Under the pieces are notes generated by a model. The model saw only the letters and a list, made by a program, of their open reading frames with translations, was not told where the DNA came from and did not search any database. The position numbers were made by a program, and so were the translations under genes. Below are positions 25,943 to 34,256 of a stretch of 64,000 nucleotides of DNA, piece by piece. The DNA comes from JAFMJV01 sp034436555. Lineage in GTDB: Bacteria > Chloroflexota > Limnocylindria > Limnocylindrales > CSP1-4. Positions within the stretch are counted from its first letter, which is position 1. Every line of letters begins with the position of its first letter. Location: assembly GCA_034436555.1 (NCBI GenBank), contig DAOTUU010000048.1:1-64000 (forward strand). Reading direction: 5' to 3'.

Positions 25943-26116
25943 TCAGATGTTGGCGCCGATGGTGGACAGGATGGAGCTGATCTGCGTGCCCAGGAACACG
26001 AGCGCGGCGATCGCGATGACCGCGATCAGGGCGAGGATCAGCGCGTACTCGGCGAGGCCCTGGCCCTCCTCGTCGCGGCGGACGATGGCGAACAGCTGGT
26101 CGACGAACTGGATCAC
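25943..26116 (-). CDS. Flp-family type IVb pilin
   Basis: A 57-residue prepilin starting at GTG 26116, with AGGGAG six bases upstream; a longer frame exists but has no pilin features. The short positively charged leader (RR at 13-14) ends at Gly18; cleavage there gives a mature protein with Glu at +5 and Tyr at +6 (QGLAEY), the Flp/TadE processing signature, followed by the hydrophobic helix ALILALIAVIAIAALVFLG. Flp pilins form thin adhesive fibres through the Tad apparatus, of which no component lies in this window, so assembly genes must be elsewhere. It is monocistronic with its own terminator. Confidence 0.92.
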   Translation of the reverse strand: MIQFVDQLFAIVRRDEEGQGLAEYALILALIAVIAIAALVFLGTQISSILSTIGANI

Positions 26117-26246
26117 GGTGGACTCCCTGTGATTGGATGGGGATGACTGCTGAGTCGCACTGTGAGCGCAGGCGCGCCCTCGGGAAATGGGACGTGAGTA
26201 CCGCGTGGCGATGGCACTCGGGGGAGTGCGTCGACGCACCGCCGTG

Positions 26247-27959
26247 TCAGCGACCCAGCGCCGCGGACGCCTCGTCGGGCAGCAGGAACCAGCGCAGTGC
26301 CTGGAAGTCCGGGCCCACGGCCAGGTCGTCGGCACCCTGGGGCGCCAGTGGCGGCGCGGGAGGGTGCGCGAGGATCGCCCGGGCGTCCCGGAGGTGGGAC
26401 GCGAGGATCTCCTCGGGCGCATGGTCGCGGCGCGCCGGGAACTCCATCACCCCGTTCACGTAGCGCACATCGAGGAGCGACAGCGGCGGCTCGGCCAGGC
26501 CCCCGGCGTGACGCCAGAGGCCGGTCGCCGGGTCGAACCGGTACTGGGGCGCAAGTCGCCAACCCTCGCGGGCCAGCAGCTCCACCGCATCGAGGATGTA
26601 CTGGAACACCGTCTCGCTGATGAAGTAGTTGAAGTTCACGCGCACCCAGCCCGGCTTGATGCCCTCGCAGCCGTGGCCGATCTCCCGCTCGAAGGCGTGA
26701 GACCGCGCCAGGTCGATGCCCAGGAGCCGGTGGCCGTACGGGCCCGCGCAGGAGCAGCCGCCGCGCGCCTGGATGCCGAACAGGTCGTTGAGCAGCGCCA
26801 CGACCAGGTTGTGGTGCAGGTAGCGCGCGCCGTGGCGGACGGTGAAGCTGACGATGGACAGGCGGCGCGCGGTGTGGCTGCCCAGGATCTCCAGGCCGGG
26901 CACGCCGCTCCAGCGACCGATGGCCCGCTCGATGAACGACTCCTCGCGCTCGCGGATGGCGTCCACCCCCACCGCCGACTTGAGCTGGAACACGAGCCCG
27001 GCCCGGATGGACTCGATGATGGCCGGGGTGCCCGCCTCCTCGCGATGCTCCGGATCGGCGAGGTAGACGTGCTCCTCGGGGTTCACGTACGCCACCGTCC
27101 CCCCGCCGACGACCGCGGGCACGCGGTTGCGGAACAGCGCCCGGCGCGCCACCAGCACGCCCGGGGTGCCGGGCCCGCCGATGAGCTTGTGGGGCGAGAG
27201 GAAGATGGCGTCCTTGTAGTCACCCGCCGCGGCGTCGGGATCCATCTCGATGTCGACGTACGGGCCCGCCGCGGCGTAGTCCCAGCAGCTGAGCGCCTCG
27301 TGTCGGTGCAGCAGGACGCTCACGGCGCGCGTGTCGCTGAGGATGCCCGTCACGTTCGAGGCGGCGGAGAAGCTGCCGATCTTGAGCGGCCGGTCGGCGA
27401 ACCGCCGCAGCTCGGTCTCCAGCTGCGCCAGGTCGATGCGGCCGTCGGCGTCCTCGTGGATGGTCACGAGATCCGCGATCGACTCGCGCCAGGGCAGCTC
27501 GTTGGAGTGGTGCTCGTACGGCCCGATGAACACGACCGGGCGCTCGTCGGGCGGGATGTGCCCCAGCAGGCCATATCGGTCGTCCAGGTCCGCGGGAAGG
27601 CGCAGGTTGAGGACACCCACCAGCTTGTCCACGGCGGCCGTGGAGCCGGAGCCAGTGAAGATGACCACGTGCTCGCGGGAGGCACCCACCGCGTCGCGGA
27701 TGATGCGCCGGGCATCCTCGCGGAAGCGCGTCGTCTGGAGCCCCGTGCCGCTCGATTCGGTGTGCGTGTTGGCGTACAGCGGCAGCACGCACGATCGCAG
27801 GTAGTCCTCGATGAACGCGAGGCTGCGCCCGCTCGCGGTGTAGTCCGCGTAGGTCACGCGGCGCATCCCGAAGGGCGTGCGCACCGCGACGTCATCGCCG
27901 ATGACCGAGGCGCGGATGGCCTCGATGAGGACGGCTGGATCGGACGCGGGCGCGGACAT
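26247..27959 (-). CDS. Class V aminotransferase / cysteine desulfurase-like PLP enzyme
   Basis: A 570-residue PLP enzyme from ATG 27959 (the frame runs on upstream without homology). SufS-like landmarks: YADYTASGRSLAFIEDYL, NTHTESSGTG, IFTGSGSTAAVD, YEHHSNELPWRE, CWDYAAAGPY and the PLP lysine in IFLSPHKLIGGPGTPG. The loop RGGCSCAGPYGH carries cysteines where cysteine desulfurases have the persulfide Cys. It is about 160 residues longer than SufS, including a C-terminal extension after residue 450 (WRLAPQYRFDPATGLWRH onward). A TACGCT box lies 9 bases upstream. It may be a sulfur-transfer enzyme or a lyase of the same fold; substrate uncertain. Confidence 0.83.
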   Translation of the reverse strand: MSAPASDPAVLIEAIRASVIGDDVAVRTPFGMRRVTYADYTASGRSLAFIEDYLRSCVLPLYANTHTESSGTGLQTTRFREDARRIIRDAVGASREHVVIFTGSGSTAAVDKLVGVLNLRLPADLDDRYGLLGHIPPDERPVVFIGPYEHHSNELPWRESIADLVTIHEDADGRIDLAQLETELRRFADRPLKIGSFSAASNVTGILSDTRAVSVLLHRHEALSCWDYAAAGPYVDIEMDPDAAAGDYKDAIFLSPHKLIGGPGTPGVLVARRALFRNRVPAVVGGGTVAYVNPEEHVYLADPEHREEAGTPAIIESIRAGLVFQLKSAVGVDAIREREESFIERAIGRWSGVPGLEILGSHTARRLSIVSFTVRHGARYLHHNLVVALLNDLFGIQARGGCSCAGPYGHRLLGIDLARSHAFEREIGHGCEGIKPGWVRVNFNYFISETVFQYILDAVELLAREGWRLAPQYRFDPATGLWRHAGGLAEPPLSLLDVRYVNGVMEFPARRDHAPEEILASHLRDARAILAHPPAPPLAPQGADDLAVGPDFQALRWFLLPDEASAALGR

Positions 27960-27968
27960 CGCGCCGGT

Positions 27969-27974
27969 AGCGTA
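27969..27974 (-). promoter_or_regulatory. Possible leaderless -10 box of the desulfurase-like gene
   Basis: TACGCT on the minus strand 9 bases before the ATG at 27959. It lies in the 34-base gap after the anti-sigma-like gene, so the enzyme could also be read from the sigma operon. Confidence 0.4.
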
Positions 27975-27993
27975 CCCCGACCGCAGCCGCCGT

Positions 27994-29073
27994 TCAGCAG
28001 CCCCAGCCGACCGGCGGCTGCGGCCTGGGCGTGTGCAGCGTGGACTGGGCATCCTCGGTGGTCAGGATCACCTCGCCGGCACTTCCATACAGCACGTCCG
28101 TGATCACCGCGGGTGGCGGATCGCACCAGACCTCGCTGTATCCGCTCGAGCCATCGCCGTACTGGTAGCTGTAGCGGAACGTGTGGCACAGACCCATGCC
28201 CACCAGCAGCTGCTTCGCGGCGGCGGGGGTCATCTCCAGGATGGCCGACCCGGCGAGCGGCTGACCCTCGGCCATCGGGTCGGTGGCGCCGGCACGGGCG
28301 GGATCGATCGCCGGGCGGCAGAACCGGAGATCCTCGGGCAGCGTGTCCGGCGAGAACGCCAGGAGGCGGGCGCCGTCCACCTGGAGCGAGCCACCGGGCG
28401 CCGTCATGCGCAGGTCGCCGTTGAATGCGGCGCCCAGCGGCAGCCGCCAGGCGGGGGCGCGATAGGTGATCCACTCCCCTCCTGGCGATCCGTCATAGGT
28501 CCTGATCTCGGTGATCCACCAGCTGCCCTGGTCCGCGGCGAGATAGAGATGGAGGCGCATGGGCAGCCCGTGCTCCTGCCAGGCGACCTCGAGGGTGCGG
28601 TACGTGGCGCTGCCGTCATCGGACCGGACGCTCGCGCCCGGCACCTGACCGGTGAACTGCTGTCCGCCCACCACGATGCGAACCGCGTCCGCGGTCAGCC
28701 GTGTGCTCCCGGCGTCCCAGTCGATGGCCGGCACGTCCGAGGCGGACGGGCTCGCCGACGCAGCCCGATCGGGACTGGGCAGGGAGCCTGTCACGGCGGG
28801 AGAGGCTGCGGGTCCGAGGATCGCCTCCAGATACGGGGCCACGGGCGCGGCTCCAAGGGCGACGAGGAGGACGGCGGCGGCACCGACGGCCATCGACGTG
28901 CGACGAGGCCAGGCGAACGCGCGCGAGGTCCGGCGCATCGTGGCGTCTTCCGCTGCGTGATGGAGTGCGACGGGGAGCGGCCCTGCCGCCCGGTCCCGGA
29001 GCAGCGAGCGGAGGTCTCGCTCGAAGGGATCGCGCGGGGTGGGCGCGAGAGGGTCGAGCGGTCCGCTGGTCAT
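27994..29073 (-). CDS. Single-pass membrane protein next to an ECF sigma factor (possible anti-sigma factor)
   Basis: A 359-residue protein I do not recognise by family. Residues 1-55 are cytoplasmic and charged (RDPFERDLRSLLRDR), residues about 57-82 form one membrane segment, then a Pro/Ser linker and an extracytoplasmic domain of about 240 residues with four cysteines. The topology and the ATGA overlap with the sigma gene upstream match anti-sigma factors, but the zinc-binding His-x3-Cys-x2-Cys motif is absent, so the assignment rests on context. Both it and the sigma factor begin with MTSGPL. Its 3' end lies 34 bases before the desulfurase-like gene. Confidence 0.7.
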   Translation of the reverse strand: MTSGPLDPLAPTPRDPFERDLRSLLRDRAAGPLPVALHHAAEDATMRRTSRAFAWPRRTSMAVGAAAVLLVALGAAPVAPYLEAILGPAASPAVTGSLPSPDRAASASPSASDVPAIDWDAGSTRLTADAVRIVVGGQQFTGQVPGASVRSDDGSATYRTLEVAWQEHGLPMRLHLYLAADQGSWWITEIRTYDGSPGGEWITYRAPAWRLPLGAAFNGDLRMTAPGGSLQVDGARLLAFSPDTLPEDLRFCRPAIDPARAGATDPMAEGQPLAGSAILEMTPAAAKQLLVGMGLCHTFRYSYQYGDGSSGYSEVWCDPPPAVITDVLYGSAGEVILTTEDAQSTLHTPRPQPPVGWGC

Positions 29074-29627
29074 CGCATGGTCTCCCGGGTGGGTCTGAGG
29101 GCGGCCTCGTAGTGGGCGCGCAGGTGGCCGAGGGCGTGATGGAGTCGGGACTTCACCGTGCCCAGGGGCGCTCCCGTCGCGCGTGCGATGGCCTCGAGGG
29201 GCAGGTCGACGTAGAAGCGAAGGACGACGACCTCGCGATGCTCATGCCTGAGCCCGTCGAGGGCATGGGACAGCGCATCCCGCTCCGCCCAGACAGATGC
29301 GAGGTCCGCGCCGCTGTCCGGTCGCGGGGGCGCGACGTCCAGGGATACCGCGGGCCGGGCGCGGCGGGACCGCTGGATGTCACGACAGCAGTTGACGAGG
29401 ATGCGCCGGAACCAGCCGTCGAATGCGGCATGGTCGCGCAGGCCGCCGAAGCCGGTCCAGGCACGCACGATGGCGTCATGGGTGGCGTCCTCCGCGGCGG
29501 CACGGTCGCCCAGCAGCACCGCGGCCAGGCGGTAGGCCGCCTCGAGCCGCTCGTCCACGAGGCGCTGGAACACCGTCGCTCGGTCACGGTGGACCCGGGT
29601 CGAGATCGCCAACGGTCCGCTCGTCAT
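29070..29627 (-). CDS. ECF-type RNA polymerase sigma factor
   Basis: A 185-residue sigma-70 family protein with only regions 2 and 4. Region 2: AYRLAAVLLGDRAAAEDATHDAIVRAW and FDGWFRRILVNCCRD; region 4: HREVVVLRFYVDLPLEAIARATGAPLGTVKSRLHHAL, the helix-turn-helix that reads the -35. It is the first gene of an operon with the membrane protein (ATGA overlap), probably autoregulated as most ECF sigmas are. The signal and regulon are unknown. It diverges from the RNB nuclease gene with about 150 bases between. Confidence 0.92.
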   Translation of the reverse strand: MTSGPLAISTRVHRDRATVFQRLVDERLEAAYRLAAVLLGDRAAAEDATHDAIVRAWTGFGGLRDHAAFDGWFRRILVNCCRDIQRSRRARPAVSLDVAPPRPDSGADLASVWAERDALSHALDGLRHEHREVVVLRFYVDLPLEAIARATGAPLGTVKSRLHHALGHLRAHYEAALRPTRETMR

Positions 29628-29763
29628 CCTTCACTCATCCTGCGCCGGGCTGGCGCCCGGGTCGGACATCCAGACGGATGATGGTCGGGGAACGTTCAAG
29701 CGTCGACCGGGGCGGTCGCATGGGCGGCGGGGCGTCCGGCACCACGCGCGCCGGCCGCGGCCA

Positions 29764-29769
29764 TACACT
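29764..29769 (+). promoter_or_regulatory. Probable leaderless -10 box of the RNB nuclease gene
   Basis: TACACT, 8 bases before the ATG at 29778, without a Shine-Dalgarno. Confidence 0.5.
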
Positions 29770-29777
29770 GCCACGCG

Positions 29778-31340
29778 ATGCGACACGTCGCGACCACGGA
29801 CGGAGCCCGTCTTGCCTCCACGTTCAGGACCATCCGCGCCGACGTCGGCGTTCGGGAGGACTTCCCGCCGGAGGTCCTGACCGCCGCCGAGGCCGCGGCA
29901 GCGTCCGGGGCCGTGCGGTCCGACCGCGAGGATCTCACCCATGTCCCGTTCGTGACCCTGGACCCGGCGGCGTCCATGGACCTGGACCAGGCGTTCCACC
30001 TGGAGCGCGGGACGGCACCCGGCGCGGCATGGCGCGTGCGCTACGCGATCGCCGATGTCGCGGCGTGGGTCCCGCCGGATGGTCCGGTCGCGGCGGAGGC
30101 GAGCCGACGCATCACCACCATCTACTGCCCGGACCGACGCGTGCCGCTCTACCCGCCGGTGCTCTCCGAGGGCGCCGCGTCGCTCCTGCCGGACGGTCCG
30201 CGACCGGCCGTGGTCTGGACCCTGGACGTGGACTCCCGCGGGGACACCGTCGCGGTGGACGTGCGGCGGGCCATGGTCCGGAGCCGGGCCAAGCTGGACT
30301 ACGAGGGCGTCCAGGCCGCCATCGACGGCAGGAGCGCCACAGAACCGGTGGTCCACCTGCGCGCGGTCGGACAGCTGCTGCTCGCGGCGGAGCGGTCGCG
30401 GGGCGGCATGAGCCTGCGCGTGCCGGAGCAGGAGGTCGGGGCCGGTCCGGACGGGGTCCTGGAGCTGCGCTTCCGACGCGCACTGCCCGTGGAGGACTGG
30501 AACGCCCAGCTGTCCCTGCTGACCGGCAGGACCGCGGCGCGGATGATGCTCGACGCGAGGGTCGGCCTGCTGCGCACGATGCCCCCGGCGGACGAGCGGG
30601 ACGTGGCACGACTGCGTCGGGTCGCCCACGGCCTGGGGATCGACTGGCCGGCTGACCGGGCCTATGGCGCGATGGTGGGCGGCCTGCGCGCCGACAGCCC
30701 GGCCCATGCCGCCTTCCTGAACGAGGCCGGCGCGCTGTTCCGTGGCGCGGGCTACGTGGCATTCGACGGGGAACTGCCGCCGATCGTGGACCATGCCGCC
30801 ATCGGCGCGCCGTATGCCCATTGCACCGCGCCGCTGCGTCGCCTCGCCGACCGGTACGTGACGGAGGTGTGCCTCTCCATCGCCGCAGGGTGCCTCATCC
30901 CGGATGCGACGCGCGCTCAGCTGGCGCTGCTGCCGGGGGCCATGGCGGAGGGGACGCGACGTGCCGGACACGTCGAGCGTCGATCGGTGGACGTCGTGGA
31001 GGCGGCCGTGCTCGCGCCGCTCGTGGGTCGGACGTTCAGCGCGTCCGTGGTGGGCGTCGACGAGGACGGGGACGGGGGCGAGATCGCGATCCCCGACCTG
31101 GCGGTCGTCGCCCGCTGCGCGGGGCGGCTGCCGCTCGGTCGCCGCGCCGAGGTCGTCCTGGAGTCGGCGGATGCCGCCGCCGGGCAGGTCCGCTTCCGGC
31201 TCGCCGCAGAGACACGCGGGACGCCCGGGGAGCGCGCGGTGCCCGGGGAGCGCGGGGAGTCCTCGCCGGACCGGGAGCGCGGGGAGCCCGGGGTGCCCTC
31301 GCCGGACGGTCGGGGCGACGCGGCACGGTCGATCCGATGA
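29778..31340 (+). CDS. RNB-domain (RNase II-like) exoribonuclease
   Basis: A 520-residue protein with an RNB catalytic domain (about residues 50-380): FVTLDPAASMDLDQAF holds the metal-binding acidic cluster (Asp62, Asp68, Asp70), with Gln71 where E. coli RNase II has Asp210; YAIADVAAWV, TIYCPDRRVPLYP and APYAHCTAPLRRLADRYV complete it. The N-terminal cold-shock domains are absent and the C-terminal S1-like region is short, so it is smaller than RNase II or R (644 or more). The last about 35 residues are low-complexity (GERGESSPDRERGEPG). It would degrade RNA 3' to 5'. ATGA overlap with the methyltransferase gene. Confidence 0.88.
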   Translation: MRHVATTDGARLASTFRTIRADVGVREDFPPEVLTAAEAAAASGAVRSDREDLTHVPFVTLDPAASMDLDQAFHLERGTAPGAAWRVRYAIADVAAWVPPDGPVAAEASRRITTIYCPDRRVPLYPPVLSEGAASLLPDGPRPAVVWTLDVDSRGDTVAVDVRRAMVRSRAKLDYEGVQAAIDGRSATEPVVHLRAVGQLLLAAERSRGGMSLRVPEQEVGAGPDGVLELRFRRALPVEDWNAQLSLLTGRTAARMMLDARVGLLRTMPPADERDVARLRRVAHGLGIDWPADRAYGAMVGGLRADSPAHAAFLNEAGALFRGAGYVAFDGELPPIVDHAAIGAPYAHCTAPLRRLADRYVTEVCLSIAAGCLIPDATRAQLALLPGAMAEGTRRAGHVERRSVDVVEAAVLAPLVGRTFSASVVGVDEDGDGGEIAIPDLAVVARCAGRLPLGRRAEVVLESADAAAGQVRFRLAAETRGTPGERAVPGERGESSPDRERGEPGVPSPDGRGDAARSIR

Positions 31341-32074
31341 GCCGCCGCTGGGACGCCGCCGCGTACGACCGTGTCTCGGATCCTCTCGTGCGCATGGGCG
31401 GTGATGTGCTCGCGCGGCTGGAGCTGCGCGGTGACGAGACCGTCATCGACGCGGGTTGCGGATCGGGCCGTCTCACGGAGCGCCTGATGGAACGGCTGCC
31501 CACCGGTCGCGTGCTCGCGCTGGACGCTTCCCCCGCGATGCTCCGGGAGGCCTCGGCGCGCCTGGCCCGCTTCGGCGATCGAGCGATGGTCCTGGAGGCG
31601 GACCTCAACCGACCGCTGCCCGTGCGTGCGCCCGTGGATGCGATCGTGTCGACCGCCACGCTTCACTGGGTGGTCGACCAGGACGCGCTGCCGGGTCATC
31701 TGGCGACCGCACTCCGGCCCGGTGGTCAGCTCGTCGTGCAGTGTGGCGGCACGGGCAACAACGCCGCGGTGTTCGCGGCGATGGAGGCGGAGGGCGAGCG
31801 ACCGATGGAACGCCTCCGCTTCCTGTCGCCCGAGGACGCCCTCGGTCGGTATGCGGCGGCCGGATTCCGAGACGTGCGCGCCTGGCTCAATCCCGAGCCC
31901 GTCGTGTTCGCGAATCGGGGGGACCTCGAGCATTACCTCGCCACGGTGTTCCTGGGCCCGCTGACCGATCGGCCCAGCGACCAGCTGCCCGAACTGGCCC
32001 GCGCCGTGGCCACCCGGCTGCCGGAGCCGGTGCTGGACTACGTCCGGCTGAACATCCTCGCCCGACGCGCCTGA
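31337..32074 (+). CDS. Class I SAM-dependent methyltransferase (trans-aconitate methyltransferase-like)
   Basis: A 245-residue Rossmann methyltransferase starting in the ATGA overlap with the nuclease gene. SAM motif I is VIDAGCGSGRLTERL; then LALDASPAML, the motif with STATLHWVVDQ and LRPGGQLVVQCGG. The LHW and PGG patterns and the C-terminal region resemble Tam-like (trans-aconitate) and related carboxyl methyltransferases. The substrate cannot be assigned. Translational coupling to an RNase could mean a role with RNA, but the sequence looks like a small-molecule enzyme. Confidence 0.88.
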   Translation: MSRRWDAAAYDRVSDPLVRMGGDVLARLELRGDETVIDAGCGSGRLTERLMERLPTGRVLALDASPAMLREASARLARFGDRAMVLEADLNRPLPVRAPVDAIVSTATLHWVVDQDALPGHLATALRPGGQLVVQCGGTGNNAAVFAAMEAEGERPMERLRFLSPEDALGRYAAAGFRDVRAWLNPEPVVFANRGDLEHYLATVFLGPLTDRPSDQLPELARAVATRLPEPVLDYVRLNILARRA

Positions 32075-32160
32075 CGGTCCGAGGGCGCGACCCACCGCCG
32101 CCGGAGGCCGAGCGCCGCCGGCGGTGCCGGCAGGGGCTGGGCGCCGGCGCTCGCCGGGGC

Positions 32161-33114
32161 TCAAGGCTCCTGGTCGAGCGCCTCCAGCACGGGCACCAGT
32201 CGCTCGATGCCCGCCGGGGTGATCGGGTCGATCACGAGCTGCACCTCCGCGACGCCCTCCGCGGCGTAGGCGCGCAGGCCCGCGGCGATCTCCGCCGGGG
32301 AGCCGCGCAGCGGCGGTGCCGCGACCCGGTCGAAGTCGCGGGCCGTGCGTCCCTCGCCCAGCACGACGAGCACGGCCACGGTCCGGGCGACGGTCGCCGG
32401 GTCGCGGCCGACATCCAGGCACGCCGCATCCACGAGGTCGCGCACCGCGCGGTACCCCTCCGGCGTGTTGCCGAAGTAGGCGTACCAGGCGTTCCAGGCA
32501 TCCACGTGCGGCATCGTGATGCGCAGCATCCGCGGACCGATCGAGCCGACCATCAGGGGCGGTCCGCCCGGACGGGCGGGCGGCGGCAGCAGCGCGCAGT
32601 CTCGAAGCGTGTGGAAGCGGCCCGCGTGATCGACGCGACCCTCCCGCAGCAGGGTGCGGATGATGGTGAACGCCTCCTCGAAGCGGGCGACGCGCTCATC
32701 GAACGGGAAGTCGAACGCACGGTACTCCGGCTCGTTCCAGCCCGCGCCGAGACCGACCACGAGCCTGCCGCCAGCGATCTCGTCGACCGTGTGGGCCAGC
32801 TTCGCGAGCACGCCCGGCTGGTGGAAGCTGGTGGCCGCGACCAGCGGCCCGAGCGTGATGCGCGATGTGACCGCGGCGATCGCGGCGAGCTGTGTCCATG
32901 CCTCCCAGGGCCCGCGCACGCCCAGCTGGTCCCGGTACAGGTAGTGGTCACCGACCCAGATCGAATCGAGACCGATCGCCTCCGCCAGCAGGGCCATCTC
33001 GCGCAGCTGCGGCCAGCGTGCGACGTATTCCACCTCGGGCAGCTGGACGCCCACCCGGATGGGCCTGGTCGCGCTCGCGCGGCTTCGTCCGGTGGGGGTG
33101 AGGACGCTCGTCAT
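32161..33114 (-). CDS. LLM-class flavin/F420-dependent oxidoreductase (luciferase-like)
   Basis: A 317-residue TIM-barrel protein from ATG 33114: VGVQLPEVEY, SIWVGDHYLYRD, RITLGPLVAATSFHQPGVLAK and VGLGAGWNEPEYRAFD are typical luciferase-like monooxygenase signatures, and RPGGPPLMVGSIGPRMLR forms the cofactor phosphate site. The closest types use coenzyme F420; the genes for F420 synthesis are not in the window. TACCCT lies 8 bases before the start (33123-33128) with no Shine-Dalgarno. Monocistronic, divergent from the exonuclease and convergent with the methyltransferase. Substrate unknown. Confidence 0.9.
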   Translation of the reverse strand: MTSVLTPTGRSRASATRPIRVGVQLPEVEYVARWPQLREMALLAEAIGLDSIWVGDHYLYRDQLGVRGPWEAWTQLAAIAAVTSRITLGPLVAATSFHQPGVLAKLAHTVDEIAGGRLVVGLGAGWNEPEYRAFDFPFDERVARFEEAFTIIRTLLREGRVDHAGRFHTLRDCALLPPPARPGGPPLMVGSIGPRMLRITMPHVDAWNAWYAYFGNTPEGYRAVRDLVDAACLDVGRDPATVARTVAVLVVLGEGRTARDFDRVAAPPLRGSPAEIAAGLRAYAAEGVAEVQLVIDPITPAGIERLVPVLEALDQEP

Positions 33115-33122
33115 CAGGCGAG

Positions 33123-33128
33123 AGGGTA
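33123..33128 (-). promoter_or_regulatory. Probable leaderless -10 box of the LLM oxidoreductase gene
   Basis: TACCCT on the minus strand, 8 bases before the ATG at 33114. Confidence 0.5.
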
Positions 33129-33195
33129 TCGCAGCGATTCGCGCTCTCGCGGCGGGCCACGACCGTCGATCGATGGTTGGGGCACCATACGCGCG

Positions 33196-33825
33196 ATGGC
33201 CCGCACCCCTCGCCGCGAGATCCGCGTCAGCGTCGACGTGGAGGCGTCCGGCCCCAGCCCCTCGACCGGCTCGCTGCTGTCCGTCGGGGCATGCCTCGTG
33301 GAGGACCTGGACATCGCGTTCTATCGCGAGCTCCGGCCCATCGAGGGACTGCCCTGGGATCGCGCCGCGGAGCGCATCCACGGGCTGTCGAGGACGCGCC
33401 TCGAGGAGCTGGGCGTCCCGCCCTCGGTCGCGATGCACGACCTCGTGGCATGGCTTGAGTCGATCGCCCCCGACGGCAGCGCGCCGGTGTTCGTGGGCTT
33501 CAACGCCCCGTTCGACTGGATGTTCGTGGCGGACTACCTCCATCGGTTCGTGGGCCGCAACCCGTTCGGGTATGCCGCGCTCGATCTGAAGGCGGTCTAC
33601 CTGGGCCGGCACGGGGTGACCCGATGGGGGGAGACCACCAAGGAGCACGTCCGGGCGCGCCACCCGGTGGCCCTGCCCCACACCCACAACGCCCTCGACG
33701 ACGCCCGCTTCCAGGCGATGCTCGCGCGACAGCTCCTGGACGCCGCGGGCGCGGCGCACGAGGACGGCGGGGCGCGCGAGGATGGCGGGGCGCGCGAGCC
33801 GTCGGGGGTGGCTCGACCCGGGTAG
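33196..33825 (+). CDS. DEDDh 3'-5' exonuclease (RNase T/DnaQ-like)
   Basis: A 209-residue nuclease. ExoI: SVDVEASG with Asp14 and Glu16; ExoII: FVGFNAPFDWMFV; ExoIII: HTHNALDDARFQA with the catalytic His and Asp. The compact size and lack of other domains resemble stand-alone exonucleases such as oligoribonuclease or RNase T, rather than a polymerase subunit. CACCAT lies 7 bases before the start. The C-terminus (about 25 residues) is a low-complexity EDGGAREDGGARE repeat. It might act on RNA or on DNA; not distinguishable here. Confidence 0.88.
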   Translation: MARTPRREIRVSVDVEASGPSPSTGSLLSVGACLVEDLDIAFYRELRPIEGLPWDRAAERIHGLSRTRLEELGVPPSVAMHDLVAWLESIAPDGSAPVFVGFNAPFDWMFVADYLHRFVGRNPFGYAALDLKAVYLGRHGVTRWGETTKEHVRARHPVALPHTHNALDDARFQAMLARQLLDAAGAAHEDGGAREDGGAREPSGVARPG

Positions 33826-34256
33826 GCCGAGGGTCCCGGTGGGGCGGGGTACCAAGGGGTGATGTGGGGATAGGTGAGGTCGGCCTAGAGTGCGCGGCAG
33901 ATCGATACCACCGGGGCCCCCACAGGGACGACCCGCCTCACGGCCTTCGGCACGGACCTCCTCCCCGTGCCGGAGTGGCGGAGCCGGACCTGCTCGCTCC
34001 GATCGACAACCCGGCGCTCCAACGGTCGGTTCCCCTCCTCCCCGACCAACGGCCGCCGGGTTGTCTCGTGTCGCCGGCGTGGCGGTGCGTGCCGGGAGTG
34101 GCGCGTGCCGGGAGTGGTGCGCGACCGGACCCCCGGCGCCCGCGACGACCGGCCCGTCGTTCCCGACGCGCCGGTCGCATCCGTTCGTGGCGCGCCAGCC
34201 ACACCGTGGACGGGACGATGCAGGGTCCGGGCTCCGGGGGTCCGGGCTCCGCGGGG
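33826..34256. other. 431-bp convergent spacer with two short direct repeats
   Basis: Lies between the 3' ends of the exonuclease (+) and the large secreted protein (-). It holds a 16-bp repeat (34087-34102 and 34103-34118, 15 of 16 identical) and a 14-bp repeat (34223-34236 and 34238-34251). No gene, tRNA or clear hairpin terminator is visible. Confidence 0.6.

Noticed and set aside
26117..26422. Longer version of the Flp pilin with a 100-residue N-terminal extension
   Set aside because: The extension is Arg/Pro-rich and the GTG at 26116 has a good Shine-Dalgarno with a normal prepilin leader.
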